Shown here: piece by piece, positions 6,916 through 14,025 of the stretch | Position numbering within the stretch: position 1 is the stretch's first letter | How the letters are laid out: every line of letters starts with the position of its first letter | DNA from: an uncultured Ruminococcus sp. | GTDB lineage: Bacteria; Bacillota; Clostridia; Oscillospirales; CAG-272 | DNA length: 14,025 nt | Reading direction: 5' to 3' | Assembly (NCBI GenBank): GCA_902765885.1 | Contig: CACXBN010000107.1 | Location: forward strand, 1 to 14,025 | Program-made: the position numbers and the translations under genes | Notes under the pieces: model-generated | Database searches by the model: none | Told to the model about the DNA's origin: nothing | What the model saw: only the letters and a program-made list of their open reading frames with translations

Positions 6916-6945
6916 TTGACAAAGCGGTTTACAGTTGTGTATAAT
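6916..6945 (+). promoter_or_regulatory. Consensus promoter upstream of the two-component genes
   Basis: A perfect TTGACA (6916-6921) and perfect TATAAT (6940-6945) are 18 bp apart. Transcription should start near 6952, giving a leader of about 137 bases before the response regulator. Its -35 lies only 24 bp from the -35 of the divergent ychF promoter. Confidence 0.8.
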
Positions 6946-6979
6946 AAAAGGACTGATTGTGCCCCGCAAAAAAATGAAC

Positions 6980-7028
6980 TGTGAATTAAAAATCACATAA
7001 CTGTCACATTTGCAACATAATCATGTGA
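6980..7028 (+). promoter_or_regulatory. Cluster of TGTGA/TCACA half-sites, possible operator
   Basis: Four 5-base half-sites lie within 49 bp: TGTGA (6980-6984), TCACA (6993-6997), TCACA (7004-7008) and TGTGA (7024-7028). The two middle ones extend to TCACAT direct repeats exactly 11 bp apart. One helical turn is the spacing that OmpR/PhoB-type regulators use for tandem binding. The outer two make inverted repeats with them. The cluster sits between the strong upstream promoter and a second putative promoter, a fitting place for autoregulation by the downstream response regulator. This is inference; the regulator could be another protein. Confidence 0.4.
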
Positions 7029-7039
7029 TAAAATATAAT
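7010..7039 (+). promoter_or_regulatory. Second putative promoter of the two-component genes
   Basis: TTGCAA (7010-7015, four of six consensus bases) and a perfect TATAAT (7034-7039) are 18 bp apart and overlap the half-site cluster. A start near 7046 would give a short leader of about 43 bases. The surrounding AT-richness weakens the call. Confidence 0.45.
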
Positions 7040-7088
7040 TGGTTTAGTAAATATTAAAAATAATGAATTATATAAACAGGAGGGACCC

Positions 7089-7781
7089 ATGGGAACAAAA
7101 TTGCTTGTTATTGACGACGATCCCAACATTTGCGACCTGTTGAAATACTATTTTGAAAACGAAGGTTATGAAGTCAAAACGGCCGGAGACGGAATCGAAG
7201 GCATGAGTTATTTCAAAATGTATGAACCCGACCTGGTTCTGCTCGATATTATGCTCCCGAGAAACAAGGACGGAAACCAGGTGTGCAGGGAGATCAGGGC
7301 CATTTCATCAAAGCCAGTAATAATGATAACCGCAAAAGACGAAGTTCTTGACAAAGTAGTCGCACTTGAACTCGGGGCCGATGATTTCGTGGTTAAGCCT
7401 TTTGATATGAAAGAACTTTCCGCAAGGATCAAGGCAGTGCTCAGAAGATATTCTTCCAGAGACGAGCAGAATGACGACGAGACTATCAAGTTTGACAATC
7501 TTGAGATAAGCAAGAACAAATACGAACTCAAACTTGCCGGCAAGGTCGTAGACATTCCCCCGAAGGAACTTGAACTCTTGTACTTCCTCGCTTCTAATTG
7601 CAACAGGGTATTCACCAGAGATCAGCTTCTCGATAAAGTTTGGGGATTCGATTATCTAGGAGACTCCAGAACGGTTGATGTTCATGTCAAGAGACTTCGC
7701 GAAAAGCTTGAAGGCGTATCCGACAAATGGAATCTTAAGACAGTGTGGGGCGTCGGTTATAAATTTGAACTTATCCAGTAA
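7089..7781 (+). CDS. OmpR/PhoB-family response regulator
   Basis: This 230-residue transcription factor has an N-terminal receiver domain (about 4-115) and a C-terminal winged-helix DNA-binding domain (about 130-228). Receiver residues are complete: acidic pocket Asp9-Asp11 in VIDDDPN, phospho-acceptor Asp53 in LLDIMLP, Thr81 in MITAKD and Lys103 in VVKPFD. The winged helix shows the family pattern with PPKELELLYFLA, a recognition-helix stretch in SRTVDVHVKRLREKL and the wing in TVWGVGYKF. The ATG at 7089 follows an AGGAGGG ribosome binding site (7078-7084). The gene is first in a transcript with the cognate kinase 77 bp downstream. It may control itself through the half-sites upstream, and the exporter genes downstream are candidate targets. 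Neither the signal nor the regulon can be read from the sequence. Confidence 0.95.
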   Translation: MGTKLLVIDDDPNICDLLKYYFENEGYEVKTAGDGIEGMSYFKMYEPDLVLLDIMLPRNKDGNQVCREIRAISSKPVIMITAKDEVLDKVVALELGADDFVVKPFDMKELSARIKAVLRRYSSRDEQNDDETIKFDNLEISKNKYELKLAGKVVDIPPKELELLYFLASNCNRVFTRDQLLDKVWGFDYLGDSRTVDVHVKRLREKLEGVSDKWNLKTVWGVGYKFELIQ

Positions 7782-7802
7782 TTGATATGTTATTGAAAAA
7801 CA

Positions 7803-7836
7803 GGGAGGTTGAGTGTTTACCAGCCTCCCGTTATTT
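7803..7836 (+). terminator. Possible attenuator hairpin between regulator and kinase genes
   Basis: GGGAGGTTG (7803-7811) pairs over 9 bp, with one G-U pair, with CAGCCTCCC (7821-7829) around a 9-base loop. An imperfect T-rich stretch, GTTATTTGTTT, follows. It lies inside the 77 bp gap between the two genes and could end part of the transcripts, lowering kinase relative to regulator. It could instead be an RNA-processing or stability element. Confidence 0.5.
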
Positions 7837-7858
7837 GTTTCCGAAAGCGGGGAAATAA

Positions 7859-9373
7859 ATGTTTAAAAGTGCTTTTGTAAGATATATTTCCATTTTTATT
7901 TTAATTATCGTTCTCAGTATCTTTCTGTCGGTTTCCGTAATAACTCTGCTTGTCAATAATTATGATACGGATGACAAAAAAAGAGCCATTGAGAATATAT
8001 CAAAGAGCGCCGTGGATTTTACCACGGATGATGTAGCCAGATCCGGGAAAGATTTTGACAATTATATCAGAAGCTCCAACGGAGTGCTGACAAACGTTTT
8101 CAAAGCTCTTATGGTCAATACGGATCATACGGCAATTATGATTGCGGATGATAACGGAATCGTGAGAATGCTCACTTTCTCCGACAGCTCCCGTTTGGAA
8201 GATGAAGAAAAAAAGCTTATTGCAAAGTCTAAGACAGGCATAATTCTTTCGGATTCGTTCGTTAAAAGACTCCGCGAAAACGAACTTTTGACGGAAAACG
8301 GAACACTGGACGGAATCTTTTCCGAGAATCTGATATACAACGCAAAACTGCTCAAAGACGGTACCGGCAAACCCATGGGCATTCTGGTAACATGTGCAAT
8401 GAGCAAGTCGATGGATACGCTGCTCGAATCTATGATCAAAACGATAGTCATATCCTCTTTGTGGCTCTCGCTTGCAATGCTCGTTGTCGTGTATTTCATC
8501 ACTGACAGACAAATATCTCCACTCAGAGAGATGAGCAAGGCGGCAAGAGAATTTGCAGCCGGAAGATATGATTCAAGGATAACCGTCAGCGGCACCGATG
8601 AAGTCGCGGAACTTGCCGAGGCCTTCAATTCCATGGCTGATTCGATGCAGCGAAGCGATGAAACCAGACGAATGTTTTTGGCTAATGTTTCACATGACCT
8701 CAGAACCCCCATGACGACCATATCCGGATTTGTTGACAGCATTAAAGACGGGGTCATACCGGAGGACAAAGTGCCATATTATCTGGGGGTCATCTCGTCT
8801 GAAGTGAAAAGACTGTCACGCCTTGTTTCAAGCCTGCTTGACATAACGAAAATTCAGGCAGGGGAACGAAAATTCGTTATGACTCCGTTTGACATCTGCG
8901 AAATGGCCAGGGAGATCATAATCTCTTCCGATCAGAGACTCGAAGAAAAGAAACTTGATGTTGTGTTTGAGGCGGAGGAAGATAACATGTATGTTAATGC
9001 GGATCATGATGCCATATACCAGGTCATGTACAATCTGTGCGACAATGCGATTAAATTTTCCCGCGAAGGCGGAGAGTACAGAATAACGATAAAACACGAT
9101 GGCAGCAAGGTCCTCTTCGAAATATTCAATGAAGGAGAAGGAATAGCGGAACAGGATCTTCCGTATGTGTTTGACAGGTTCTATAAAAGCGACAAAAGCC
9201 GCGGACTTGACAAAACAGGCGTAGGGCTGGGGCTCTACATATCAAGGACCATTATAGAACAGCACGGTGAAAAGATCCATGTGGAGAGTGAACACGGAAA
9301 GTGGTGCAGATTCTACTTTACTCTGCCTCGTGCAAACGCTCCGCAGCAGGGAAGGAAATCAGAAAGATCATGA
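7859..9373 (+). CDS. HAMP-domain sensor histidine kinase
   Basis: This 504-residue membrane kinase is the partner of the regulator just upstream. A transmembrane helix (about 9-32) leads to an extracytoplasmic sensor of about 160 residues. A stretch near 75-110 containing IMIADDNGIV resembles PDC/Cache-type folds. A second transmembrane helix (about 194-215) is followed by HAMP (about 215-268), then the dimerisation/phosphotransfer domain with FLANVSHDLRTP and phospho-acceptor His279. The ATPase domain has the N box NLCDNAIKFS (Asn392, Asn396), the F box in VFDRFYKSD and the G2 box TGVGLGLY (453-460). The ATG at 7859 has only a weak GGGG ribosome binding site (7849-7852). A hairpin lies in the preceding gap, so expression may be lower than that of the regulator. 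The stop overlaps the next start in ATGA. The ligand is unknown. Confidence 0.95.
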   Translation: MFKSAFVRYISIFILIIVLSIFLSVSVITLLVNNYDTDDKKRAIENISKSAVDFTTDDVARSGKDFDNYIRSSNGVLTNVFKALMVNTDHTAIMIADDNGIVRMLTFSDSSRLEDEEKKLIAKSKTGIILSDSFVKRLRENELLTENGTLDGIFSENLIYNAKLLKDGTGKPMGILVTCAMSKSMDTLLESMIKTIVISSLWLSLAMLVVVYFITDRQISPLREMSKAAREFAAGRYDSRITVSGTDEVAELAEAFNSMADSMQRSDETRRMFLANVSHDLRTPMTTISGFVDSIKDGVIPEDKVPYYLGVISSEVKRLSRLVSSLLDITKIQAGERKFVMTPFDICEMAREIIISSDQRLEEKKLDVVFEAEEDNMYVNADHDAIYQVMYNLCDNAIKFSREGGEYRITIKHDGSKVLFEIFNEGEGIAEQDLPYVFDRFYKSDKSRGLDKTGVGLGLYISRTIIEQHGEKIHVESEHGKWCRFYFTLPRANAPQQGRKSERS

Positions 9374-10497
9374 ATTATAACTATGTAGCGACATGCCTTT
9401 TCGGGCTTGAAGGGCTTCTCGGGGAAGAAATAGATTCCCTCGGATTTAAGAGAATCGAAACGATAGACGGAAGAGTCCTCTTTCAGGGACCCGAAACAGC
9501 CGCTGCGGAATGCAGTATAAACCTCAGATTTGCGGAAAGACTGTATCTTCACGTCGGAGCATTTGAAGCAAGGACGTTTACGGAACTTTTTGACGGGGTA
9601 AAGGCTCTCGAATGGGAAAATTTCATAGGGAAAGAAGACGCTTTTCCCGTGAGCGGTCATTCGATCAAGAGCACGCTGTTTTCAGTTCCTGACTGTCAGA
9701 AGATAATAAAGAAGGCAATGTCTGTAAGGCTCGGAGAGAAATACTCTCTGACGGTTCTGCCGGAAACCGGCATAAGATACAGGATCGAGTTCTTCATTCT
9801 TAAAGACAAAGCGAATCTGATGATAGATTTATCCGGTATACCGCTCCACAAGAGGGGATACAGACCTGAAACGGTAGAAGCTCCCATCAGGGAAACGCTG
9901 GCGGCGGCAATGGTCAGATTCTCCAGACCCAGGGAAAACGTTCTTCTGTGGGATCCGTTCTGCGGTTCGGGCACTATTGCCATTGAAGGCGCCATGATGA
10001 TGAAAAACATAGCTCCCGGAATGAAAAGAGAGTTTGCGGCGGAGAAATTCCCGTTTTTCCCCGAATCGTCCTGGAAAAGTGCGAGAGAAAAGGCATTTGA
10101 TTCGATCAGGAAGGAAACCGGTTTTGAAGCATATGCTACCGACATAGATGAAAACTGCGTCAGAATAACCTCAGAATCTGCCAAAAGAGCAGGAGTGGAC
10201 GATATGATCAACGCGTTCAGAATGGATGCGCTTGATATTGACACTCTCGGAAGAAGGGGAACCATAGTTACAAATCCTCCTTACGGAGAAAGACTGATGA
10301 CCCGCGAAGAAACAGATGAATTGTATCGTGCCATGGGCGACGCTTTTTCAAGACTTGAAAACTGGCAGATGTACATTATAACGATGAGCGAGGATTTTCA
10401 GAAGCTCTTCGGAAGGAAAGCGGATAAGATCAGAAAACTCTATAACGGAATGATTCCGTGCTATTTTTATCAGTTCTTTAAAAAACCCGGCAAATAG
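9370..10497 (+). CDS. THUMP-domain SAM-dependent RNA methyltransferase (YpsC/RlmL type)
   Basis: This cytoplasmic enzyme is predicted to N2-methylate guanine in rRNA (the RlmL/YpsC family acts on 23S rRNA) with S-adenosylmethionine. The 375 residues match the single-domain Gram-positive form, not the E. coli RlmKL fusion. An N-terminal ferredoxin-like region and THUMP domain (about 45-155) bind RNA. LHKRGYR (159-165) marks the start of the Rossmann methyltransferase domain. The SAM motif is DPFCGSGT (195-202), with ATDID (256-260), and the catalytic motif is TNPPYGER (301-308). An in-frame GTG at 9301 would extend the protein by 23 residues that overlap the kinase gene and match nothing in the family. 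The ATG at 9370, in ATGA overlap with the kinase stop, fits the expected N-terminus MNYNYVATCLFGLE. The exact target base is inferred only from the family. Confidence 0.92.
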   Translation: MNYNYVATCLFGLEGLLGEEIDSLGFKRIETIDGRVLFQGPETAAAECSINLRFAERLYLHVGAFEARTFTELFDGVKALEWENFIGKEDAFPVSGHSIKSTLFSVPDCQKIIKKAMSVRLGEKYSLTVLPETGIRYRIEFFILKDKANLMIDLSGIPLHKRGYRPETVEAPIRETLAAAMVRFSRPRENVLLWDPFCGSGTIAIEGAMMMKNIAPGMKREFAAEKFPFFPESSWKSAREKAFDSIRKETGFEAYATDIDENCVRITSESAKRAGVDDMINAFRMDALDIDTLGRRGTIVTNPPYGERLMTREETDELYRAMGDAFSRLENWQMYIITMSEDFQKLFGRKADKIRKLYNGMIPCYFYQFFKKPGK

Positions 10498-10544
10498 ATC
10501 AGTCAGCGAAACTATTATACTAAGAAAAGTGAGGAGAGCCCAAA

Positions 10545-12296
10545 TTGACTAAAAAGATAAGACTTTCATCATACCTGAAAAAGTACTGGTTTTTTGCTCT
10601 TCTGTCACCACTGTTTATGGCCGGAGAGGTCATATGCGATCTTTATCAGCCTAAGTTTATGGCGGAGATAGTCAATACGGTCGTTAAAAACGGTGGGCAG
10701 AACGTGGATTTCAGCATTATACTCATGACGGGTGTCAAAATGCTGCTTATCGTACTTCTTGGCGGTGTGATGGGACTTCTGTGCTGCTGGACAGCCAGCC
10801 GCGCGTCACAGGGGTTCGGGCATGATATAAGAGTTGATTCATTCAACAAAGTCATGTCCCTGTCTCTTGAGCAGACGGATAAATTCACTACCGGATCTCT
10901 TGTTACGAGAATGACCAATGATATAACGACACTTCAGGACATGGTCCAGATGATACTAAGAATGATGATCAGAGCACCTATTTTCTTCTTTGGCGGACTG
11001 TTTATGTGTCTTTCTTTAAGTGTCAATTTTTCACTTGTTGTAGTTGTAGCCTTTCCGATAATCATAGCCGTGGTCATCATAATGCTCGTAAGGGCCGTAC
11101 CGCTTTTCACTGAAGTGCAGAAGAAGCTTGACAGAGTCAATTCCGTCGTTCAGGAAAACGTCACTGGGGCAAGAGTCGTTAAAGCGTTTACTGCAGAAGA
11201 AAGAGAAAAGGCAAAATTTGAAACGGCAAACCGCGAATATCAGAAGATCAATCTCAAAGTCATGTATACTCTTGCGGCAATAGGTCCTATTTTGACGATT
11301 GTTATGAACCTCGCCGTGATCGCCGTTATTTACATAGGCGGACTGCAGGTTCAGGCTGAAGCGCTTCAGGTAGGAGACGTAATGGCCGCTGCCCAGTATA
11401 TTACCAGGATTCTCAGTTCAATCATCATGATGACAATGATGTTCCAGCAGTTTGCAAGAGGAAGCGCCTGCGCGAAAAGAGTAAGGGAAGTGCTGGCTGC
11501 GGATACTCTGATTGAGAGCGGCGACAGGAAAGAGGGGACCGAGCAGGGAACGGTCAGGTTCGAAAATGTGTCATTCAGATATGCCGACGCTTCCGGAAAC
11601 GATATTTTGTCCGATATTTCCTTTGATGTAAAGAAGGGAGAGACCGTTGCCATCATAGGAGCGACGGGTTCAGGTAAATCTACTCTTGTGAATCTCATTC
11701 CGAGATTTTATGACGCTACCCGAGGAAACGTATATGTCGACGGAGTCAACGTACGGGACTGGGATTCTGAATCCCTGAGGGAGAAAATCGGATTCGTTCT
11801 ACAGAAAAGCGAACTTTTCTCCGGAACAATTGCCGATAACATATCGTGGGGAAAGGACAATGCAACGAGAGAGGAGATAGTTGAGGCGGCGCGCGTTGCA
11901 CAGGCTGACGAATTCATTTCGAGAATGATGTCAGGCTATGACTCTCCTGTAGCCGAAAAGGGAGCTTCGCTGTCAGGCGGTCAAAAGCAGAGAATCGCCA
12001 TCTCAAGAGCTGTTCTCAGAAAACCCGAGATTATGATCTTCGATGACAGCACTTCCGCGCTTGACCTCGTCACCGAGTCAAAACTGCACAAGGCACTCGG
12101 AGAAGAACTGGGAGAGACCACCGTTATCATGATTGCCCAGAGGATCGCAAGCGTGATGCATGCGGACAGGATCGCCGTGATTGAAGGCGGAAAGATTACA
12201 GCCTTTGACTCTCATGACAATCTTATGAAGTCCAGCGAAACATACAGGGACATCTACAGCTCCCAGATGAAAACAAGCGGAGGTGCAACGGCATGA
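10545..12296 (+). CDS. ABC exporter half-transporter, degenerate-site subunit of a heterodimer
   Basis: This 583-residue protein joins a six-helix exporter domain (about 15-310) to an ATPase domain (about 335-575). The Walker A motif is GATGSGKST (372-380), the Q-loop is Gln420 and the signature is canonical LSGGQ (476-480). The Walker B Asp500 is followed by Asp501 where active subunits have the catalytic Glu. The switch His is replaced by Gln532 in IMIAQR. The same replacements occur in BmrC- and TM287-type subunits, which pair with a fully active partner. The start is TTG at 10545, supported by GAGGAGAG (10531-10538); no in-frame ATG fits the family N-terminus. The next gene overlaps it in ATGA and encodes the partner. 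Substrate is unknown; the family exports drugs, lipids and peptides. Confidence 0.93.
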   Translation: MTKKIRLSSYLKKYWFFALLSPLFMAGEVICDLYQPKFMAEIVNTVVKNGGQNVDFSIILMTGVKMLLIVLLGGVMGLLCCWTASRASQGFGHDIRVDSFNKVMSLSLEQTDKFTTGSLVTRMTNDITTLQDMVQMILRMMIRAPIFFFGGLFMCLSLSVNFSLVVVVAFPIIIAVVIIMLVRAVPLFTEVQKKLDRVNSVVQENVTGARVVKAFTAEEREKAKFETANREYQKINLKVMYTLAAIGPILTIVMNLAVIAVIYIGGLQVQAEALQVGDVMAAAQYITRILSSIIMMTMMFQQFARGSACAKRVREVLAADTLIESGDRKEGTEQGTVRFENVSFRYADASGNDILSDISFDVKKGETVAIIGATGSGKSTLVNLIPRFYDATRGNVYVDGVNVRDWDSESLREKIGFVLQKSELFSGTIADNISWGKDNATREEIVEAARVAQADEFISRMMSGYDSPVAEKGASLSGGQKQRIAISRAVLRKPEIMIFDDSTSALDLVTESKLHKALGEELGETTVIMIAQRIASVMHADRIAVIEGGKITAFDSHDNLMKSSETYRDIYSSQMKTSGGATA

Positions 12297-14025
12297 AAAA
12301 TGCAGATAATGTAAAGAAAAATGCGCTCTCCGTAAATGATAACGTCAATTCAGCAGAGCAGAAGAAATCCCCGACGGGAGACGAGCTCAGGGAACTGATG
12401 AAGAAAAACGGAGCAACAGGTCAGGGCGGCGGAAGAGGCCCCGGAAGAAATGTTATCGTTGAAAAGCCCAAGGATGCAAAAGGCACGCTGCTTAAACTGT
12501 TCAGGTATATAGGAAAAAGCAAATATCTCGTTATAATAGTGACTCTCGCATCACTTGCAACCACGGGAATCGGGCTTCTGCTTCCGAAGTTTCAGGGAGG
12601 CGCCATTGATGCCATAACACTGACAGAGGGAAAGCTTGACGTCGATTTTGATTCACTTGTTAGATTTCTCGTTCTTATGGCAGTTGCCGCGTTTGCCAGC
12701 GCGCTTTTCCAGCTGATTCAGGGCATACTGTCCACGAAGATATCACAGACGACTGTATACACGATGAGAGAGGACTTGTTCAAAAAGATATCAAGGCTCC
12801 CGATCTCATATACGGATAATCACGCTCACGGCGACATTATGAGCCGTATGACAAACGACGTCGACAATGTTTCGGCAACAATTTCTTCATCCATATCCTC
12901 TCTTATATCAGCGGTAATAACTCTTGTAGGTGCATTTATACTGATCATAGGGTATGACTGGAGAATAGCTCTCATATCGCTTGTTACGATACCGCTTACG
13001 TTTTTTGTTTCGCTGAAGCTCTCAAAGTATATGAGAAAATATTTTGTTGAGCGTCAGGTGATTCTCGGTGAAATGAATACCGATATCGAAGAGATGGTTT
13101 CGGGATATAAGACAGTTGTTGCATACGGCAAGGAAGACGATGCCTGCGACGAATTCGAAGAAAAAAGCGAACGGTTCAGAAAATGCAGCATCCGCGCAAA
13201 TGTATGGGGAGGAGTGATGGGTCCCGCCATGAACATCATCAACAACCTCAACTACCTTCTTGTTACGACCGCAAGCGTCTACTTTGCAACGATAGGTGTC
13301 ATTTCTATAGGAGACATTCAGTCAATACTCCAGTATTCAAGAAGCCTGGCCCAGCCGATAAACCAGATATCCAACCAGTATGCCAGCATACTGACTGCAA
13401 TAGCAGGTGCAGAACGTGTGTTTGCGATTCTTGAAACGGAAGATGAGATAGACGAAGGCAAAAATCCCATGGCTATCGATGATGTCAAAGGGAATATCGA
13501 ATTTAAAGATGTATGCTTCTCCTATGTTCCCGGCAAACAGGTGCTCAATAATTTCTGCCTCAGCGTAAAGCAGGGTGAAAAGATCGCGCTCGTCGGCGCG
13601 ACGGGCTCGGGAAAGACAACAATCGTTAATCTTCTTACCAGATTTTACGAACTTGACAGCGGCGAGATCACGGTCGAGGGAGTTAATATCACGGAAATAC
13701 CGAAAGATGTTCTCAGAGGCGCCATTGCTATCGTGCTTCAGGACACGGTGCTTTTCCATGACACTATAGGAAATAACATCAAATACGGAAAACCGGATGC
13801 ATCATACGAGGAGATAAGGCATGCTGCGGATGTTTCCGAGTCGGATGAGTTTATCGAAAGACTGCCTGAGCAGTATGACACCATGATCGTTGAAGGCGGC
13901 GGAAATATCTCTCAGGGACAGAGCCAGCTTATATCGATATCCAGAGCAGTACTTGCCGATCCTAAAATACTCATCCTCGACGAGGCAACGTCATCTGTCG
14001 ATACAAGGACGGAGATGCATATACA
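12293..14025 (+). CDS. ABC exporter half-transporter, catalytic-site subunit, 3'-truncated
   Basis: The frame starts at the ATG at 12293, in ATGA overlap with the previous gene and 9 bases after GGAGG (12279-12283). It stays open to the window end, giving 577 residues; perhaps 40-60 are missing. A charged and Gly/Arg-rich N-terminal arm of about 60 residues (GQGGGRGPGRN at 43-53) precedes the six-helix exporter domain (about 66-375). The ATPase domain has Walker A GATGSGKTT (435-443), Q-loop Gln483, Walker B ILILD (559-563) and the catalytic Glu564, then SSVD for the D-loop. The signature reads ISQGQ (539-543) instead of LSGGQ, as in BmrD/TM288-type partners. The two subunits therefore complement each other: one ATP site should be active and one degenerate. 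The switch His lies beyond the window. Confidence 0.94.
   Translation, partial: MKNADNVKKNALSVNDNVNSAEQKKSPTGDELRELMKKNGATGQGGGRGPGRNVIVEKPKDAKGTLLKLFRYIGKSKYLVIIVTLASLATTGIGLLLPKFQGGAIDAITLTEGKLDVDFDSLVRFLVLMAVAAFASALFQLIQGILSTKISQTTVYTMREDLFKKISRLPISYTDNHAHGDIMSRMTNDVDNVSATISSSISSLISAVITLVGAFILIIGYDWRIALISLVTIPLTFFVSLKLSKYMRKYFVERQVILGEMNTDIEEMVSGYKTVVAYGKEDDACDEFEEKSERFRKCSIRANVWGGVMGPAMNIINNLNYLLVTTASVYFATIGVISIGDIQSILQYSRSLAQPINQISNQYASILTAIAGAERVFAILETEDEIDEGKNPMAIDDVKGNIEFKDVCFSYVPGKQVLNNFCLSVKQGEKIALVGATGSGKTTIVNLLTRFYELDSGEITVEGVNITEIPKDVLRGAIAIVLQDTVLFHDTIGNNIKYGKPDASYEEIRHAADVSESDEFIERLPEQYDTMIVEGGGNISQGQSQLISISRAVLADPKILILDEATSSVDTRTEMHI

Noticed and set aside
6980..6997. TGTGA-N8-TCACA read as a CRP-type site
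   Set aside because: The CRP/FNR spacer is about 4-6 bases, not 8, so the simple CRP call fails; kept only as part of a half-site cluster.
8125..8769. Minus-strand open frame of 214 codons inside the kinase gene
   Set aside because: It is antisense to the kinase sensor, HAMP and phospho-acceptor regions, Ser-rich and without motifs; a shadow frame.
9301..9369. GTG at 9301 as the methyltransferase start
   Set aside because: It would overlap the kinase C-terminus by 73 bases and add 23 residues foreign to the family; the ATG at 9370 gives the expected N-terminus.
10513..10521. TATACT as a separate promoter for the exporter genes
   Set aside because: No acceptable -35 lies 16-19 bp upstream; read-through from the upstream operon is simpler.

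Overview
The window looks like chromosomal DNA from an anaerobic, low-to-moderate GC Firmicute, most likely a Clostridia member. The signs are a T-box riboswitch, strong GGAGG ribosome binding sites, sigma-A promoters of the TTGACA/TATAAT type, a flavin reductase-rubredoxin fusion of the kind found in strict anaerobes, and a BmrCD/TM287-288-type heterodimeric exporter. The genus cannot be fixed from the sequence. I see no tRNA, rRNA, insertion sequence, phage gene or CRISPR array.

Left part, 1 to about 3790. A 5'-truncated NlpC/P60-like cysteine peptidase gene on the plus strand ends at a terminator. It converges on a two-gene minus-strand operon made of an AMP-forming acyl/aryl-CoA ligase followed by a flavin reductase-rubredoxin fusion. 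A complete class I T-box leader precedes this operon and has its own promoter (TTGACA, 17 bp, TAAAAT), Stem I with a specifier loop, Stem III, T-box motif, antiterminator and terminator. Its specifier codon reads UAC, which predicts tRNA-Tyr. A tyrosine-responsive T-box in front of a CoA ligase rather than a tRNA synthetase, transporter or classical biosynthesis gene is the most interesting feature here. One hypothesis is tyrosine recovery from 4-hydroxyphenylacetate through its CoA ester and reductive carboxylation.

Middle part, about 3790 to 7090. A minus-strand housekeeping operon, ychF-lgt-folD, is read from a good extended -10 promoter. lgt and folD overlap in TAATG. No terminator follows folD; the -35 of the T-box promoter begins 3 bp past its stop codon. 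The 267 bp between ychF and the next gene hold divergent promoters and a cluster of four TGTGA/TCACA half-sites.

Right part, 7089 to 14025, plus strand. An OmpR/PhoB-family response regulator is followed by a possible attenuator hairpin and a HAMP-containing sensor kinase. The kinase gene overlaps (ATGA) a THUMP-domain RNA methyltransferase gene. After a 47 bp gap come two ABC exporter half-transporter genes, again overlapping in ATGA. The first subunit lacks the catalytic Glu and the switch His. The second keeps the catalytic Glu, has a variant signature motif and is cut by the window end. The pair should form a heterodimeric exporter with one degenerate and one active ATP site.
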